Source: Agromyces cerinus
GTDB lineage: Bacteria > Actinomycetota > Actinomycetes > Actinomycetales > Microbacteriaceae
NCBI RefSeq assembly: GCF_016907835.1
Contig: NZ_JAFBCT010000001.1
Span: forward strand, 1,922,001-1,986,000
Length of the DNA stretch: 64,000 nucleotides
Reading direction: 5' to 3'
In this document: positions 23,540 to 32,607 of the stretch, in pieces
Layout: the number at the start of each line of letters is the position of its first letter
Position numbering within the stretch: the first letter of the stretch is position 1
Made by a program: the position numbers and the translations under genes
The notes under the pieces: generated by a model
What the model saw: only the letters and a program-made list of their open reading frames with translations
Databases searched by the model: none
What the model was told of the DNA's origin: nothing

Positions 23540-26362
23540 TTACGCGCGGGGCTTCTCCCGCATCTCGATGGTCTCGATCTCGTCGCCGACCTGGATGTCG
23601 TTGAACTTGCCGAGGCCGATGCCCGCCTCGAAGTCCGTGCGGACCTCGGTGACGTCGTCCTTGAAGCGGCGCAGCGACTCGATCGCGAGGTTGTCGCCGA
23701 CGACGACGCCATCGCGGATGACACGAGCCTTCGCGTTTCGCGTGATCGTTCCCGACCGCACGATGACACCGGCGATGTTGCCGAACTTCGAGGAGCGGAA
23801 CACCTCGCGGATCTCGGCGACGCCCGACTGGACCTCTTCGTACTCGGGCTTGAGCATGCCCTTGAGCGAGTCCTCGATCTCGTCGATGGCGTTGTAGATC
23901 ACCGAGTAGAAGCGGATGTCGACGCCCTCGCGAGCGGCGCGCTCGCGCGCCTTCGTGTCGGGACGCACGTTGAAGCCCACGATGATCGCGTTGTCGATCG
24001 TCGCGAGGTTCACGTCGCTCTCGGTGATCGCACCGACACCGCGGTGGAGGATGCGCAGCTGCACGCTGTCGTCGACCTCGATCTTCATGAGCGACTCCTC
24101 GAGTGCCTCGACGGCACCCGACACGTCACCCTTGATGATGAGGTTGAGCGACTCGACCTTGCCCTCTTCGAGCGCACGGGTGAAGTCCTCGAGCGAGATG
24201 CGCTTGCGCGCCTTGGCCAGCTGGGCGTTGCGCTCCGCGGCCTCTCGCTTCTCGGCGATCTGACGCGCGGTGCGGTCCTCCTCGGTGACGAGGAAGGTGT
24301 CGCCGGCGCGAGGAACGCTCGAGAGGCCCTGCACCTGCACGGGGCGCGACGGGGTGGCCTCGGCCACGGGGTCGCCGTTCTCGTCGACCATCGCACGAAC
24401 GCGGCCGTAGGCCGTGCCCGCGACAATCGCGTCGCCGACGCGCAGCGTTCCCGACTGGATGAGCACGGTCGCAACCGCACCGCGACCCTTGTCGAGCTTC
24501 GCCTCGATGGCGACACCGCGGGCGTCCTTGTTGGGGTTCGCACGCAGGTCGAGACCGGCGTCGGCCGTGAGGAGCACTGCGTCGAGCAGGTCCTGGATGC
24601 CGATGTTCTCGCGAGCCGAGACGTCGACGAACATGACGTCTCCGCCGTACTCCTCGGCGACGAGGCCGAACTCGGTGAGCTGCTGGCGGACCTTCGCCGG
24701 GTTGGCGTCGGGCTTGTCGATCTTGTTCACCGCGACCACGATCGGCACGTTCGCCGACTGGGCGTGGTTGAGCGCCTCGACCGTCTGCGGCATGATGCCG
24801 TCGTCGGCCGCGACCACGAGGATCGCGATGTCGGTCACCTGCGCACCACGTGCACGCATGGCGGTGAACGCCTCGTGACCCGGGGTGTCGATGAAGGTGA
24901 TCGCGCGGTCGATGCCCTCGTGCTCGGTGTGCACCTGGTAGGCACCGATGTGCTGGGTGATGCCGCCGGCCTCGCCTGCGACGACGTTCGCGTTGCGGAT
25001 CGCGTCGAGGAGTCGGGTCTTACCGTGGTCGACGTGACCCATGACGGTGACGACCGGAGGACGCTGCTGGAGGTCTTCGTCGGTCTCGTCCTCGAGCTCC
25101 TGGTCGAGGTCGATGTCGAAGCCCTCGAGGAGCTCGCGGTCCTCGTCTTCGGGCGAGACGACCTGGATCTTGTAGCCGAGCTCTTCGCCGAGCACCTGGA
25201 AGGTGGCCTCGTCGAGCGACTCGGTCGCCGTCGCCATCTCACCGAGGTGGAACAGCACCGTCACGAGCGAACCGGGATTCGCGTCGATCTTGTCGGCGAA
25301 GTCGGAGATCGAGGAGCCGCGACGCAGACGGATGACGGTGTTGCCGTCGCCGCGGGGAACGCTCACGCCGCCGAGCGACGGGGCTTCCCGCATCTCGAAT
25401 TCGGCCCGCTTCGTCCGCTTCGACTTGCGCGACTTGCTCTTGCCGCCGCCACGACCGAAGGCACCGGCCGTGCCACCACCGGGGCCGCGACCACGGCCGC
25501 CGCCACCCGCGGGACGCGGGCCGCCGAAGCCGCCGCCGGGCGCGCCGCCGGGGCGCTGGAAGCCGCCGCCGGCACCGCCGGGACGAGCGCCTGCACCGGC
25601 ACCGGCGCCGCCGGGGCGCTGGAAGCCGCCGCCGGGGCGACCGCCTGCACCGGCCGGACGCGGAGCGCCGGGACGCGGCGAACCGGGTCGCGGCGCCTGC
25701 GGACGCGGGATGTTGCCGGGGCTCGGGCGCTGGCCCATGCCCTGCGCGCTCGAGAACGGGTTGTTGCCCGGGCGCGGCTGAGCGGGGCGCGAGCCCATGC
25801 CCTGCGAGCTCGAGAAGGGGTTGTTGCCGGGGCGGGGCGTGCCGCCGCCTGCGGGGCGGGGGGCGCCGGGGCGCGGAGCTGCAGCAGCACCGGGCTTCGG
25901 AGCGCCGCCGGGCTTGGCGACGTCGCCATCGCCTTCGGTCGACGCAGCTGCCGGGGCATCCGTCGACTTCTCGGCCGCAGCCTGCGCTGCGCGCTCTTCA
26001 GCCTGCGCCTGGCGCTCGGCGACCGTGAGCGGCACCTCGGCGACGGGGGCCTCTGCGACCTCGACCGGGGCCGGAGCCTCGGGGGCGGCCGGAGCCTTCG
26101 GAGCCGGCTTCGGGCCGGGCTTGGCGCCGGGCTTCGCAGCGGAGGCCGCTGCGGGCTTCGCCGGTGCCGGAGCGGCAGGAGCCGCGGAAGCGGCCGCGCC
26201 TGCAGCCTCGAGCGCCGCCTTCAGGCGACGTGCGACGGGGGGTTCGATGGACGACGAGGGTCCCTTGACGTACTCGCCCATCTCCTTGAGCTTCTCAAGG
26301 GCGATCTTGCTGTCGACACCGAGTTCGCTTGCGATCTCGTGTACGCGTGGTTTGGCAGCCAC
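23540..26362 (-). CDS. infB: Translation initiation factor IF-2
   Basis: 940 residues from GTG (AGGAGA 3 nt upstream). N-terminal IF2-N domain ([40 protein letters not shown]), a long Ala/Pro then Gly/Arg/Pro-rich disordered stretch (residues 50-310, with repeated GNNPFSS and PRPG units), then the GTPase: GHVDHGKT (about 440), [14 protein letters not shown], and beta-barrel domains to [11 protein letters not shown]. Positions initiator tRNA on the 30S subunit and promotes 50S joining. Low-complexity linkers of this type are normal in actinobacterial IF-2. Confidence 0.97.
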   Translation of the reverse strand: MAAKPRVHEIASELGVDSKIALEKLKEMGEYVKGPSSSIEPPVARRLKAALEAAGAAASAAPAAPAPAKPAAASAAKPGAKPGPKPAPKAPAAPEAPAPVEVAEAPVAEVPLTVAERQAQAEERAAQAAAEKSTDAPAAASTEGDGDVAKPGGAPKPGAAAAPRPGAPRPAGGGTPRPGNNPFSSSQGMGSRPAQPRPGNNPFSSAQGMGQRPSPGNIPRPQAPRPGSPRPGAPRPAGAGGRPGGGFQRPGGAGAGAGARPGGAGGGFQRPGGAPGGGFGGPRPAGGGGRGRGPGGGTAGAFGRGGGKSKSRKSKRTKRAEFEMREAPSLGGVSVPRGDGNTVIRLRRGSSISDFADKIDANPGSLVTVLFHLGEMATATESLDEATFQVLGEELGYKIQVVSPEDEDRELLEGFDIDLDQELEDETDEDLQQRPPVVTVMGHVDHGKTRLLDAIRNANVVAGEAGGITQHIGAYQVHTEHEGIDRAITFIDTPGHEAFTAMRARGAQVTDIAILVVAADDGIMPQTVEALNHAQSANVPIVVAVNKIDKPDANPAKVRQQLTEFGLVAEEYGGDVMFVDVSARENIGIQDLLDAVLLTADAGLDLRANPNKDARGVAIEAKLDKGRGAVATVLIQSGTLRVGDAIVAGTAYGRVRAMVDENGDPVAEATPSRPVQVQGLSSVPRAGDTFLVTEEDRTARQIAEKREAAERNAQLAKARKRISLEDFTRALEEGKVESLNLIIKGDVSGAVEALEESLMKIEVDDSVQLRILHRGVGAITESDVNLATIDNAIIVGFNVRPDTKARERAAREGVDIRFYSVIYNAIDEIEDSLKGMLKPEYEEVQSGVAEIREVFRSSKFGNIAGVIVRSGTITRNAKARVIRDGVVVGDNLAIESLRRFKDDVTEVRTDFEAGIGLGKFNDIQVGDEIETIEMREKPRA

Positions 26363-26445
26363 TTCTCTCCTGTTCCGGGTCCGACCCCGGACAGGGGCAG
26401 ACCATCAATGACGGACGGGTCTCATTTCGAGCCGCTCATGAGTCG

Positions 26446-26706
26446 TTACTCATTAGTGATCACGCCGTTCAGCCTGTTCTCTACGTTGCTGGTGTCCACC
26501 TCGCCGCGAATGCGGAGCGCACGCCCGAAGGCGCGTCGCCGCTCAGCGAGCCGGTAGCACTCGAGTGTCGGATGCATCCACGCCCCCCTGCCCGGAAGCA
26601 CGGCCGCATCATCTGCGATGACGTGGGAGTTCTGGGCGACGAGCCTCAGAAGTGAGGCTCGTGGGGCACGCGAACGGCATCCGATGCACGTTCTGACGGG
26701 TTCCAT
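26446..26706 (-). CDS. ylxR: YlxR (DUF448) RNA-binding protein
   Basis: 86 residues beginning MEPVRTCIGCRSRAP with the family's RTCxGCR motif, then LLRLVAQN and PGRGAWMHPTLEC. YlxR-family proteins sit between nusA and infB and have been linked to RNase P modulation in B. subtilis. Start region has no strong Shine-Dalgarno; the ATG is chosen because the motif follows at once. Confidence 0.9.
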   Translation of the reverse strand: MEPVRTCIGCRSRAPRASLLRLVAQNSHVIADDAAVLPGRGAWMHPTLECYRLAERRRAFGRALRIRGEVDTSNVENRLNGVITNE

Positions 26707-26783
26707 CTTACACTCTGCGCTGTGCGGCCGCCGACGGCGGCCGATCGGTGGACATGGCGGCGGCCGCTCGACGGCCGTTGGGG

Positions 26784-27782
26784 TCAGTCCGACTCGAGGA
26801 CCGAGTCGGGCTGGATGTCGATCTTCGCGCCCGTCAGCTTCGCGGCGAGGCGGGCGTTCTGGCCCTCCTTGCCGATCGCGAGCGAGAGCTGGTAATCGGG
26901 CACGAGTGCGCGCACGGCACGCGTCGCCTCGTCGATGACGAACGCGCTCGTGACCTTCGCGGGGCTCAGCGCACTCGCGACGAAGGTCGCGAGGTCCTCG
27001 TTCCAGTCGACGATGTCGATCTTCTCTGCGCCGAGTTCGGCCGTGACGGCACGCACGCGCTGCCCGAGCTCGCCGATCGCGGCGCCCTTGGCGTTGACGC
27101 CGGGCTGGGTCGCGCGCACGGCGATCTTGGTGCGGTGGCCGGCCTCGCGGGCGAGTGAGACGATCTCGACGACGCCCGACGCGATCTCGGGCACCTCGAG
27201 TGCGAAGAGCTTGCGCACGAGCGCGGGGTGGGTGCGCGAGACGGTGATCGAAGGGCCCTTGAGCCCCTTGGCGACGCTCGTCACGTAGACGCGGATGCGC
27301 TGGCCGTGGAGGTATTCCTCGCCGGGCACCTGCTCTTCGGGCGGCAGGATCGCCTCGACCGTGCCGAGGTCGATGTGCACCATGCGCGGGTTCGGACCCT
27401 GCTGGATGATGCCGGCGACGATGTCGCCCTCGCGCCCGCGGAACTCGCCGAGCACGGCGTCGTCGGCGATGTCGCGCAGGCGCTGGTTGATGACCTGCTT
27501 CGCGGCGAACGCGGCGATGCGGCCGAAGTCGCTCGGGCTGTCTTCGGCCTCGCCGATGACGTTGCCCTCTTCATCGAGCTCGGGAACGAACACCGAGACG
27601 TGGCCGGTCTTGCGATCGAGGTGCGCACGTGCGCCGTCGGGGTTCGCATGTCCGTGCTGGTCGGGATGGGTGTGCTTCAAGTAGGCCATCAGGATGGCCT
27701 GCTCGATGATCTCCACCAGCTCGTCGAATGGGATCTCTTTCTCGCGCTCCATCATCCGCAGCACGCTGAGGTCGATATCCAT
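26784..27782 (-). CDS. nusA: Transcription termination/antitermination factor NusA
   Basis: 332 residues. N-terminal RNA-polymerase-binding domain (MDIDLSVLRMMEREKEIPFDELVEIIEQAILMAYLKH), S1 domain (GDIVAGIIQQGPNPRMVHIDLGTVEAILPPEEQ), and two KH domains (IAVRATQPGVNAKGAAIG, LAIGKEGQNARLAAKLTG). No C-terminal acidic repeats, as in other actinobacterial NusA proteins. GAGGAGG lies 8 nt before the ATG. First gene of the cluster here; the usual rimP upstream neighbour is absent. Confidence 0.96.
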   Translation of the reverse strand: MDIDLSVLRMMEREKEIPFDELVEIIEQAILMAYLKHTHPDQHGHANPDGARAHLDRKTGHVSVFVPELDEEGNVIGEAEDSPSDFGRIAAFAAKQVINQRLRDIADDAVLGEFRGREGDIVAGIIQQGPNPRMVHIDLGTVEAILPPEEQVPGEEYLHGQRIRVYVTSVAKGLKGPSITVSRTHPALVRKLFALEVPEIASGVVEIVSLAREAGHRTKIAVRATQPGVNAKGAAIGELGQRVRAVTAELGAEKIDIVDWNEDLATFVASALSPAKVTSAFVIDEATRAVRALVPDYQLSLAIGKEGQNARLAAKLTGAKIDIQPDSVLESD

Positions 27783-27914
27783 GAACCCGGCCTCCTCTAT
27801 TCAGCTCTCACGCCGCTTCCCCTCGGAGCGGACAGGACTCTACGGTACCGGATGTCATGACACTCGGGCAGCCACGATGGACGCTCGCGACGCCCTCGAC
27901 GGTCGGTCGGCGGC

Positions 27915-28469
27915 TCAATCGGGCGTGGGCGGGCTGTTCACCCAGACGAGCTCGGTCTCGCCGTCGCCGTCGTTGGCGACCCGGTGCGGCGTGCTGCTCG
28001 CGAACACGATGCTGTCGCCGGCGGCGAGCAGGTGGATCTCGTCGGCGAGCTCGACGCGCACGCTCCCCCGCAGCACGAGCAGCACCTCCTCCGAGTCGCC
28101 GTGCCGGTACTGGCTGGAACCGGTCGATCCCCCGACTTCCATGGTCACGGCGTACATCTCGACGTGGCCGAACGGCGGCTCGGTGAGGAACGCCTTCGTC
28201 ATGCCGTCGCTCGCGGAGAGTGTGCGCCGGAGGTCGGCGCGCACGACGCGTGCCGCCGACACCGGGCCGGGTTCGACGAGATCGGCGAGTCCGACGCCGA
28301 GGGCGTCGGCGAGGCGGCGCAGCGTCGAGACGCTCGCGTTGGTGCGGCCCGTCTCGAGCTGGCTGAGGAAGCCCGAGGTCACCCCCGCCTGCTCTCCGAG
28401 CGCACGCTGCGAGAGCCGCCGGGCGACACGGTAGCGGCGCACCTGTTCGCCGACGTCGTTGCCGGTCAC
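27915..28469 (-). CDS. XRE-family regulator with C-terminal cupin domain
   Basis: 184 residues from GTG with GGAGG 7 nt upstream. N-terminal HTH: VRRYRVARRLSQRALGEQAGVTSGFLSQLETGRTNASVSTLRRLADALGV (residues 9-58). C-terminal cupin: YRHGDSEEVLLVLRGSVRVEL and AAGDSIVFASSTPHRVAN. This is the PuuR/SutR-like layout; the cupin senses a small ligand. It is divergent from the amine oxidase gene, its most likely target, by analogy with PuuR control of putrescine catabolism. Confidence 0.88.
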   Translation of the reverse strand: MTGNDVGEQVRRYRVARRLSQRALGEQAGVTSGFLSQLETGRTNASVSTLRRLADALGVGLADLVEPGPVSAARVVRADLRRTLSASDGMTKAFLTEPPFGHVEMYAVTMEVGGSTGSSQYRHGDSEEVLLVLRGSVRVELADEIHLLAAGDSIVFASSTPHRVANDGDGETELVWVNSPPTPD

Positions 28470-28636
28470 TCCTCCACCTCCAGGTCACAGATCACGGATG
28501 CCGCGGGGCGCCGGGCCCGCCGCGGTCGCGAGAACTTGGGGGTTGACGCGCCCACGAGACATCCTGCTCAATTGCACTAAGCAACATGTTAAGCACCACC
28601 GATCCCAACCCCACCACGGATTGCGAGGCTTTCATC
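28470..28636. promoter_or_regulatory. Divergent regulatory region, XRE-cupin gene / amine oxidase
   Basis: 167 bp. On the plus strand TTGACG (about 28543) is a -35 candidate. Around 28570-28600 a lower-GC patch contains TTGCACTAAGCAA (4-bp inverted arms) and the 8-bp palindrome AACATGTT, a plausible operator for the cupin regulator. The GAGG before the ATG at 28637 supports that start. Confidence 0.4.
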
Positions 28637-30250
28637 ATGACAGGTTCCCGAGGCACCACTCCGCTCAGCTCACGGCTCGGCCGGATCATCCGCGCCCATG
28701 CCGAAGCCGATCGCACGGGCGTCCCCGTCGACGACGTGCTCGGGCGCGAGCCCGAGCGGCAGCACGGCGTCAGCCGGCGCGATGCGCTCATCGCCGGCGG
28801 CGCGATCGGCGCCGGCGCGGCGCTCGCCATGGCGACGCCCGCCAACGCGGCAGTGGCCAAGCCCGGCCCGGCACCGAAGGTCGTGATCGTCGGCGCCGGC
28901 CTCGCCGGCGTGCGCGCCGCCCACTGGCTCTGGCGGGTGAAGGGCATCGCGTCGACCATCTACGAGGGCAGCGCCCGAGCCGGCGGCCGGTGCTACAGCC
29001 TGCGCGGCCACTTCGACGACGGCATCGTCGTGGAGCACGGTGGCGCCCTCATCAACACCGACCACAACGCCACGCGCAATCTCGCGTCGAACCTCGGCCT
29101 GAGCCTCGACGTCGTCGCCGGCGGCAGCTACCAGGGCTGGGACGACAAGTACTGGATCGACGGCGCCGACTACCCGTACGACGATGCGAACGCCGACTGG
29201 GGCGTCGTCTACCAGGCCTTCAAGTCCGCGCTCGCGAGCGCGCCGTACTGCCAGACCTACGACAGCCACACCGCGGCCGGGGTCGCCCTCGACCAGATGA
29301 ACGTCGACCAGTGGCTCGCCGCGAACGTGCCCGGGGGCCTCTCGAGCCGCTTCGCCAAGCTGATGCAGTCGAACGTGATGAGCGAGTACGGCCTCGAACC
29401 GCATGAGCAGTCGGCGCTGAGCCTCGTCTACCTGCTCGGGTGGAACGCGCAGAACAGCCTCTCGCCCGTCAACGGCGCCGACGAGAAGTACTCGGTGAAC
29501 GGCGGCAACGACCTCATCGTCTCCCGCATGCTCGAGGAACTGCCCGCGAACACCGTGCGCTACGGCTACAAGCTCACCGCGGTCAAGCGCAATGCCGACG
29601 GCACCGTGCGCCTCAGCTTCCGGGTCGGCAACACCACGGTCGACCAGACCGCCGACCGCGCCATCCTCGCCGTGCCGTTCACGACGCTGCGCGACTGCGA
29701 CCTCAGCCAGTCCGGATTCTCGGCGCTGAAACGGCGGGCGATCAACGAGGTCGGACTCGGGGCGAACGCCAAGGTGCACGTGCAGGTGAGCCACCGGCCG
29801 TGGGTCGAGCAGGGGTACGGCGGCGCCGCGTACACGAACAAGAGCGGGTTCCAGTGCGGATGGGACGACACGGCCGACCACCCCCTGCCGACGGGCGTCT
29901 TCAACTTCTTCCCGTCGGGCGACCAGGTCAAGGCGTGGACGGGCAACGCCTTCGGCCCGGCGAGCGCATCGCAGGTCAGCGGCCTCCTCGCGCAGGCCGA
30001 GCCGATCTTCCCCGGTATGACCGCCGCATACACCGGCAAGTCCTACCGCGACTTCTGGTGGGCCAACCCCTGGTCGAAGGGGTCCTACACGGTGCTGCGG
30101 CCCGGCCAGTACACCACGCTGTTCGGCGCCGGGTCGACGCCCGAGGGCAACGTGCACTTCGCAGGCGAGCACACGAGCGTCGAGTACTTCGGCTTCCTGA
30201 ACGGCGCCGTCGTCTCGGGTGAGCGGGCCGCGAAGGCGGTCGCCGCCTAG
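28637..30250 (+). CDS. Tat-exported flavin-containing amine oxidase
   Basis: 537 residues from ATG 28637 (an upstream ATG at 28586 lacks a ribosome-binding site). N-terminal twin-arginine signal SRRDALIAGGAIGAGAALAMATPANA, then the FAD-binding motif KVVIVGAGLAGVRAAHWL and GSARAGGRCYSL, typical of monoamine/L-amino-acid oxidases. The C-terminal FAD motif is VHFAGEHTSVEYFGFLNGAVVSGERAA. Oxidatively deaminates an amine or amino acid outside the membrane, yielding peroxide and ammonia; substrate unknown. Probably controlled by the divergent XRE-cupin gene. Confidence 0.88.
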   Translation: MTGSRGTTPLSSRLGRIIRAHAEADRTGVPVDDVLGREPERQHGVSRRDALIAGGAIGAGAALAMATPANAAVAKPGPAPKVVIVGAGLAGVRAAHWLWRVKGIASTIYEGSARAGGRCYSLRGHFDDGIVVEHGGALINTDHNATRNLASNLGLSLDVVAGGSYQGWDDKYWIDGADYPYDDANADWGVVYQAFKSALASAPYCQTYDSHTAAGVALDQMNVDQWLAANVPGGLSSRFAKLMQSNVMSEYGLEPHEQSALSLVYLLGWNAQNSLSPVNGADEKYSVNGGNDLIVSRMLEELPANTVRYGYKLTAVKRNADGTVRLSFRVGNTTVDQTADRAILAVPFTTLRDCDLSQSGFSALKRRAINEVGLGANAKVHVQVSHRPWVEQGYGGAAYTNKSGFQCGWDDTADHPLPTGVFNFFPSGDQVKAWTGNAFGPASASQVSGLLAQAEPIFPGMTAAYTGKSYRDFWWANPWSKGSYTVLRPGQYTTLFGAGSTPEGNVHFAGEHTSVEYFGFLNGAVVSGERAAKAVAA

Positions 30251-30258
30251 CGACGGGT

Positions 30259-30300
30259 GACGAGGGTGACGGATGCCGCGTGGCATCCGTCACCCTCGTC
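30259..30300. terminator. Bidirectional terminator, 19-bp perfect stem
   Basis: Two perfectly complementary 19-nt arms around a GCGT loop, between the convergent amine oxidase and phoX genes. The inner part of the stem is the GGATGCC/GGCATCC signature found in several terminators of this window. Confidence 0.9.
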
Positions 30301-30317
30301 TGTGCTGCACGTGCCCG

Positions 30318-32369
30318 CTACGCCCGCCAGACCTGCACGACCGAGGGCCGCGGCGCGGCTACGAGCCCGGTGTCGGGGCGGTGCGACGGCACGTAGTCGG
30401 GGAAGTACGAGGTCGGTGCACCGACCGTTCCCTCCTCGCCCGGGTGCTGCACGGCGACGAAGACCATGCCCTCCTGGTCGTGGATGACCGGGCCGCAGGT
30501 CTCGGCCTCGCGCGGAACGGAGAGGAACTGCTGCACGCGGCCGCGGTCGGGCCCCTCGAGCGGCACCTTGAACAGACCGTCGTTGAACCCGATCTTGCTG
30601 GGCGCGCCGTCGGTCGAGATCCAGAGGTTGCCCTCGGAGTCGAACGCGACGTTGTCGGGGCAGGAGATCGGCGAGACGAGCTCCTTCGGGAACCCGGCGA
30701 AGTAGGTGTTCTGGTCGACTGCCGGGTCGCCGCAGAGCAGCAGGATGCTCCAGCCGAACGCGGTGCCCGACTGCCCTGTGGTCTCGGTCAGCTCGATGAT
30801 GTGCCCGTTGCGGTTGCCGGTGACGGGATTCGCCTCGTCGATCGTCGCGAGGCTCCGCGACGAGTTGTTCGTGAGGGCGACGTACACCTTCCCGGTCTTC
30901 GGATTGGGCTGCACGTCCTCCGGGCGGTCCATCTTCGTCGCGCCGACGGTGTCGGCCGCGAGTCGCGTGTAGACGAGCACCTCCTGGGTGGTCATGCCGG
31001 GGATGACGCTCTCGCCGCCCTGGGTCAGCGGGATCCACTGGCCGGTGCCGTCGAAGAGCCCGTCGGCAGGCAGCGCTCCGGTGCCGGTGATCTCGGCGGC
31101 CGGCGAGTTGCCCGTGAACTTCGCGACGTACAGGTCGCCCTCGCTGAGGAGGCCGAGGTTCTTGCGGCGCGCGACCGGGGTGTTCTTCGGATCGAACGTG
31201 CCCTTGGAGACGAACTTGTAGAGGTAGTCGTTCGTCTGGTCGTCGCCCATGTAGGCGACCGCGCGGCCGTCCTCGGCGATGATGACGTTGGCGCCCTCGT
31301 GCTTGAAACGGCCCATCGCCGTGTGCTTGCGCGGCGTCGAAGACGGGTCCTCGGGGTCGATCTCGACGATCCAGCCGAAGCGGTTGGGCTCGTTCACGAA
31401 GCCGGCATCGTGCGCGTCGAAGCGCGGGTCGATGCGCTCGAACGTGTAGGTGGACTTCGCGCTTGGCGTGGCGCGGTAGCGCTTCTGCCCCGCGGTGTCG
31501 GCGGCCCAGGCGAAATAGCCGTCGAAGTTCTCCTCGCCCGAGAGCACGGTGCCCCACGGCGTGGTGCCGCCGGCGCAGTTGCCGAGCGTGCCCTTCACCC
31601 AGCGCCCCTCGGCGTCCTCGGCGGTCTTCACGAGGTCGGTGCCGGCCGCGGGGCCGGTGAGCTCGAACACGGTGTCGGCGGTGATGCGGCGGTTGCGGCG
31701 ACCGTCGACGAGATAGCGCCAGGGCCGGCCGAGCTTGCTGCGCCGCAGCTCCACGACCGAGAAGCCGTGAGCGGCCTTGAAGATCGCTGCGCGGCGGTCG
31801 AGCTCGGCGGCGTCGCTCGTCGCGGGGAACATGATGCCCGGGTTGACGTACTCGTGGTTGTTCACGAGCACGCCGGTGCGGCCGCTCCGATCGGCGAGGA
31901 TGTCGAGGTAGTCGCAGTTGTAGCCGAACTGGCCCGCCTGCGCCTCTGGCGTCTGGTTGTCGAAGTCGAGCGCCGGCACGCCCGAGAACAGCGGGTCGCC
32001 CCAGCGGATGATCGGCGCCCACGTGTAGCCCGCCGGCACGGTGAAGTCGTCGACGATCTTCGGCACCGGCGAGATGGCGTCGAATTGCAGGCCGCCGCCG
32101 CCCGAGGCTCCGCCGCCGGGCGCGGCGACAGCGGTTCCGGCCGGGCTCGCTGCGGCGAGCGCGATGCCCACGGCTCCCGCGGCGCCGAGTCCGAGCAGCG
32201 CACGACGCGACAGTGCGGCGGAGGCGATCTCGCGGAAGGCGGGGTTCGATGACGTGTTGCACTCCGGACCGAGACAGGCGTTGCCGCACTTGAAGTGGCA
32301 CGTCACCGGCGAGCGCTTGCCTCGCACGTGATCGGCCATCGGGAACAGCTGGATATCGGTGATCGTCAC
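30318..32369 (-). CDS. phoX: PhoX-family alkaline phosphatase (DUF839), Tat-exported
   Basis: 683 residues from GTG, with GAGGA 7 nt upstream. Unusual 50-residue N-region containing CHFKCGNACLGPEC, typical of actinobacterial PhoX, then the twin-arginine signal SRRALLGLGAAGAVGIALAAASPAG. The mature part has the PhoX beta-propeller motifs (WGTVLSGEENFDGYF, GRFKHEGANVI, RPEDVQPNPKTGKVYVALTNN, CPDNVAFDSEGNLWISTDG). Ca/Fe-dependent hydrolysis of phosphomonoesters outside the cell to supply phosphate. The PHO box upstream agrees with that role. Confidence 0.93.
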   Translation of the reverse strand: MTITDIQLFPMADHVRGKRSPVTCHFKCGNACLGPECNTSSNPAFREIASAALSRRALLGLGAAGAVGIALAAASPAGTAVAAPGGGASGGGGLQFDAISPVPKIVDDFTVPAGYTWAPIIRWGDPLFSGVPALDFDNQTPEAQAGQFGYNCDYLDILADRSGRTGVLVNNHEYVNPGIMFPATSDAAELDRRAAIFKAAHGFSVVELRRSKLGRPWRYLVDGRRNRRITADTVFELTGPAAGTDLVKTAEDAEGRWVKGTLGNCAGGTTPWGTVLSGEENFDGYFAWAADTAGQKRYRATPSAKSTYTFERIDPRFDAHDAGFVNEPNRFGWIVEIDPEDPSSTPRKHTAMGRFKHEGANVIIAEDGRAVAYMGDDQTNDYLYKFVSKGTFDPKNTPVARRKNLGLLSEGDLYVAKFTGNSPAAEITGTGALPADGLFDGTGQWIPLTQGGESVIPGMTTQEVLVYTRLAADTVGATKMDRPEDVQPNPKTGKVYVALTNNSSRSLATIDEANPVTGNRNGHIIELTETTGQSGTAFGWSILLLCGDPAVDQNTYFAGFPKELVSPISCPDNVAFDSEGNLWISTDGAPSKIGFNDGLFKVPLEGPDRGRVQQFLSVPREAETCGPVIHDQEGMVFVAVQHPGEEGTVGAPTSYFPDYVPSHRPDTGLVAAPRPSVVQVWRA

Positions 32370-32441
32370 GGATCGGTCCTCACGCTCGTGGTCGGGATTC
32401 CACTCTGCAGAGTGCTCCCGGAAACCGAATCGGCATCGGAC

Positions 32442-32474
32442 GACCGTTGAACGCGCGGTGAACCCCTGATGAAC
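32442..32474 (-). promoter_or_regulatory. PHO box: three 11-bp direct repeats upstream of phoX
   Basis: On the minus strand three consecutive 11-nt units GTTCATCAGGG, GTTCACCGCGC and GTTCAACGGTC run head to tail without gaps. This matches the Streptomyces PhoP binding unit (GTTCACC-like, 11-nt period). It ends about 72 bp before the phoX GTG. A 14-bp palindrome CACTCTGCAGAGTG (32401-32414) lies between it and the gene. Confidence 0.85.
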
Positions 32475-32553
32475 GGACCGGCGCGCTCGCCCCGGCGCGC
32501 CGCCGTCTCGCAGCTGAGCACCGCGACCACCTGCACGAGACGCGCGAGAAGCA

Positions 32554-32593
32554 CTGAACCGCTCGCTCCCATCGATGGGAGCGAGCGGTTCAG
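32554..32593. terminator. 40-bp perfect palindrome downstream of proS
   Basis: Perfect palindrome centred on ATCGAT at 32573/32574, 14 bp beyond the proS stop. As RNA it would form a hairpin of about 18 bp. No U-tract follows. It insulates phoX from proS. Confidence 0.85.
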
Positions 32594-32607
32594 GAGACCT
32601 GCCGATG

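Noticed and set aside
25440..25900. A repeat element in the Gly/Arg/Pro-rich part of infB
   Set aside because: The repeats are in frame and encode the usual disordered linker of actinobacterial IF-2.
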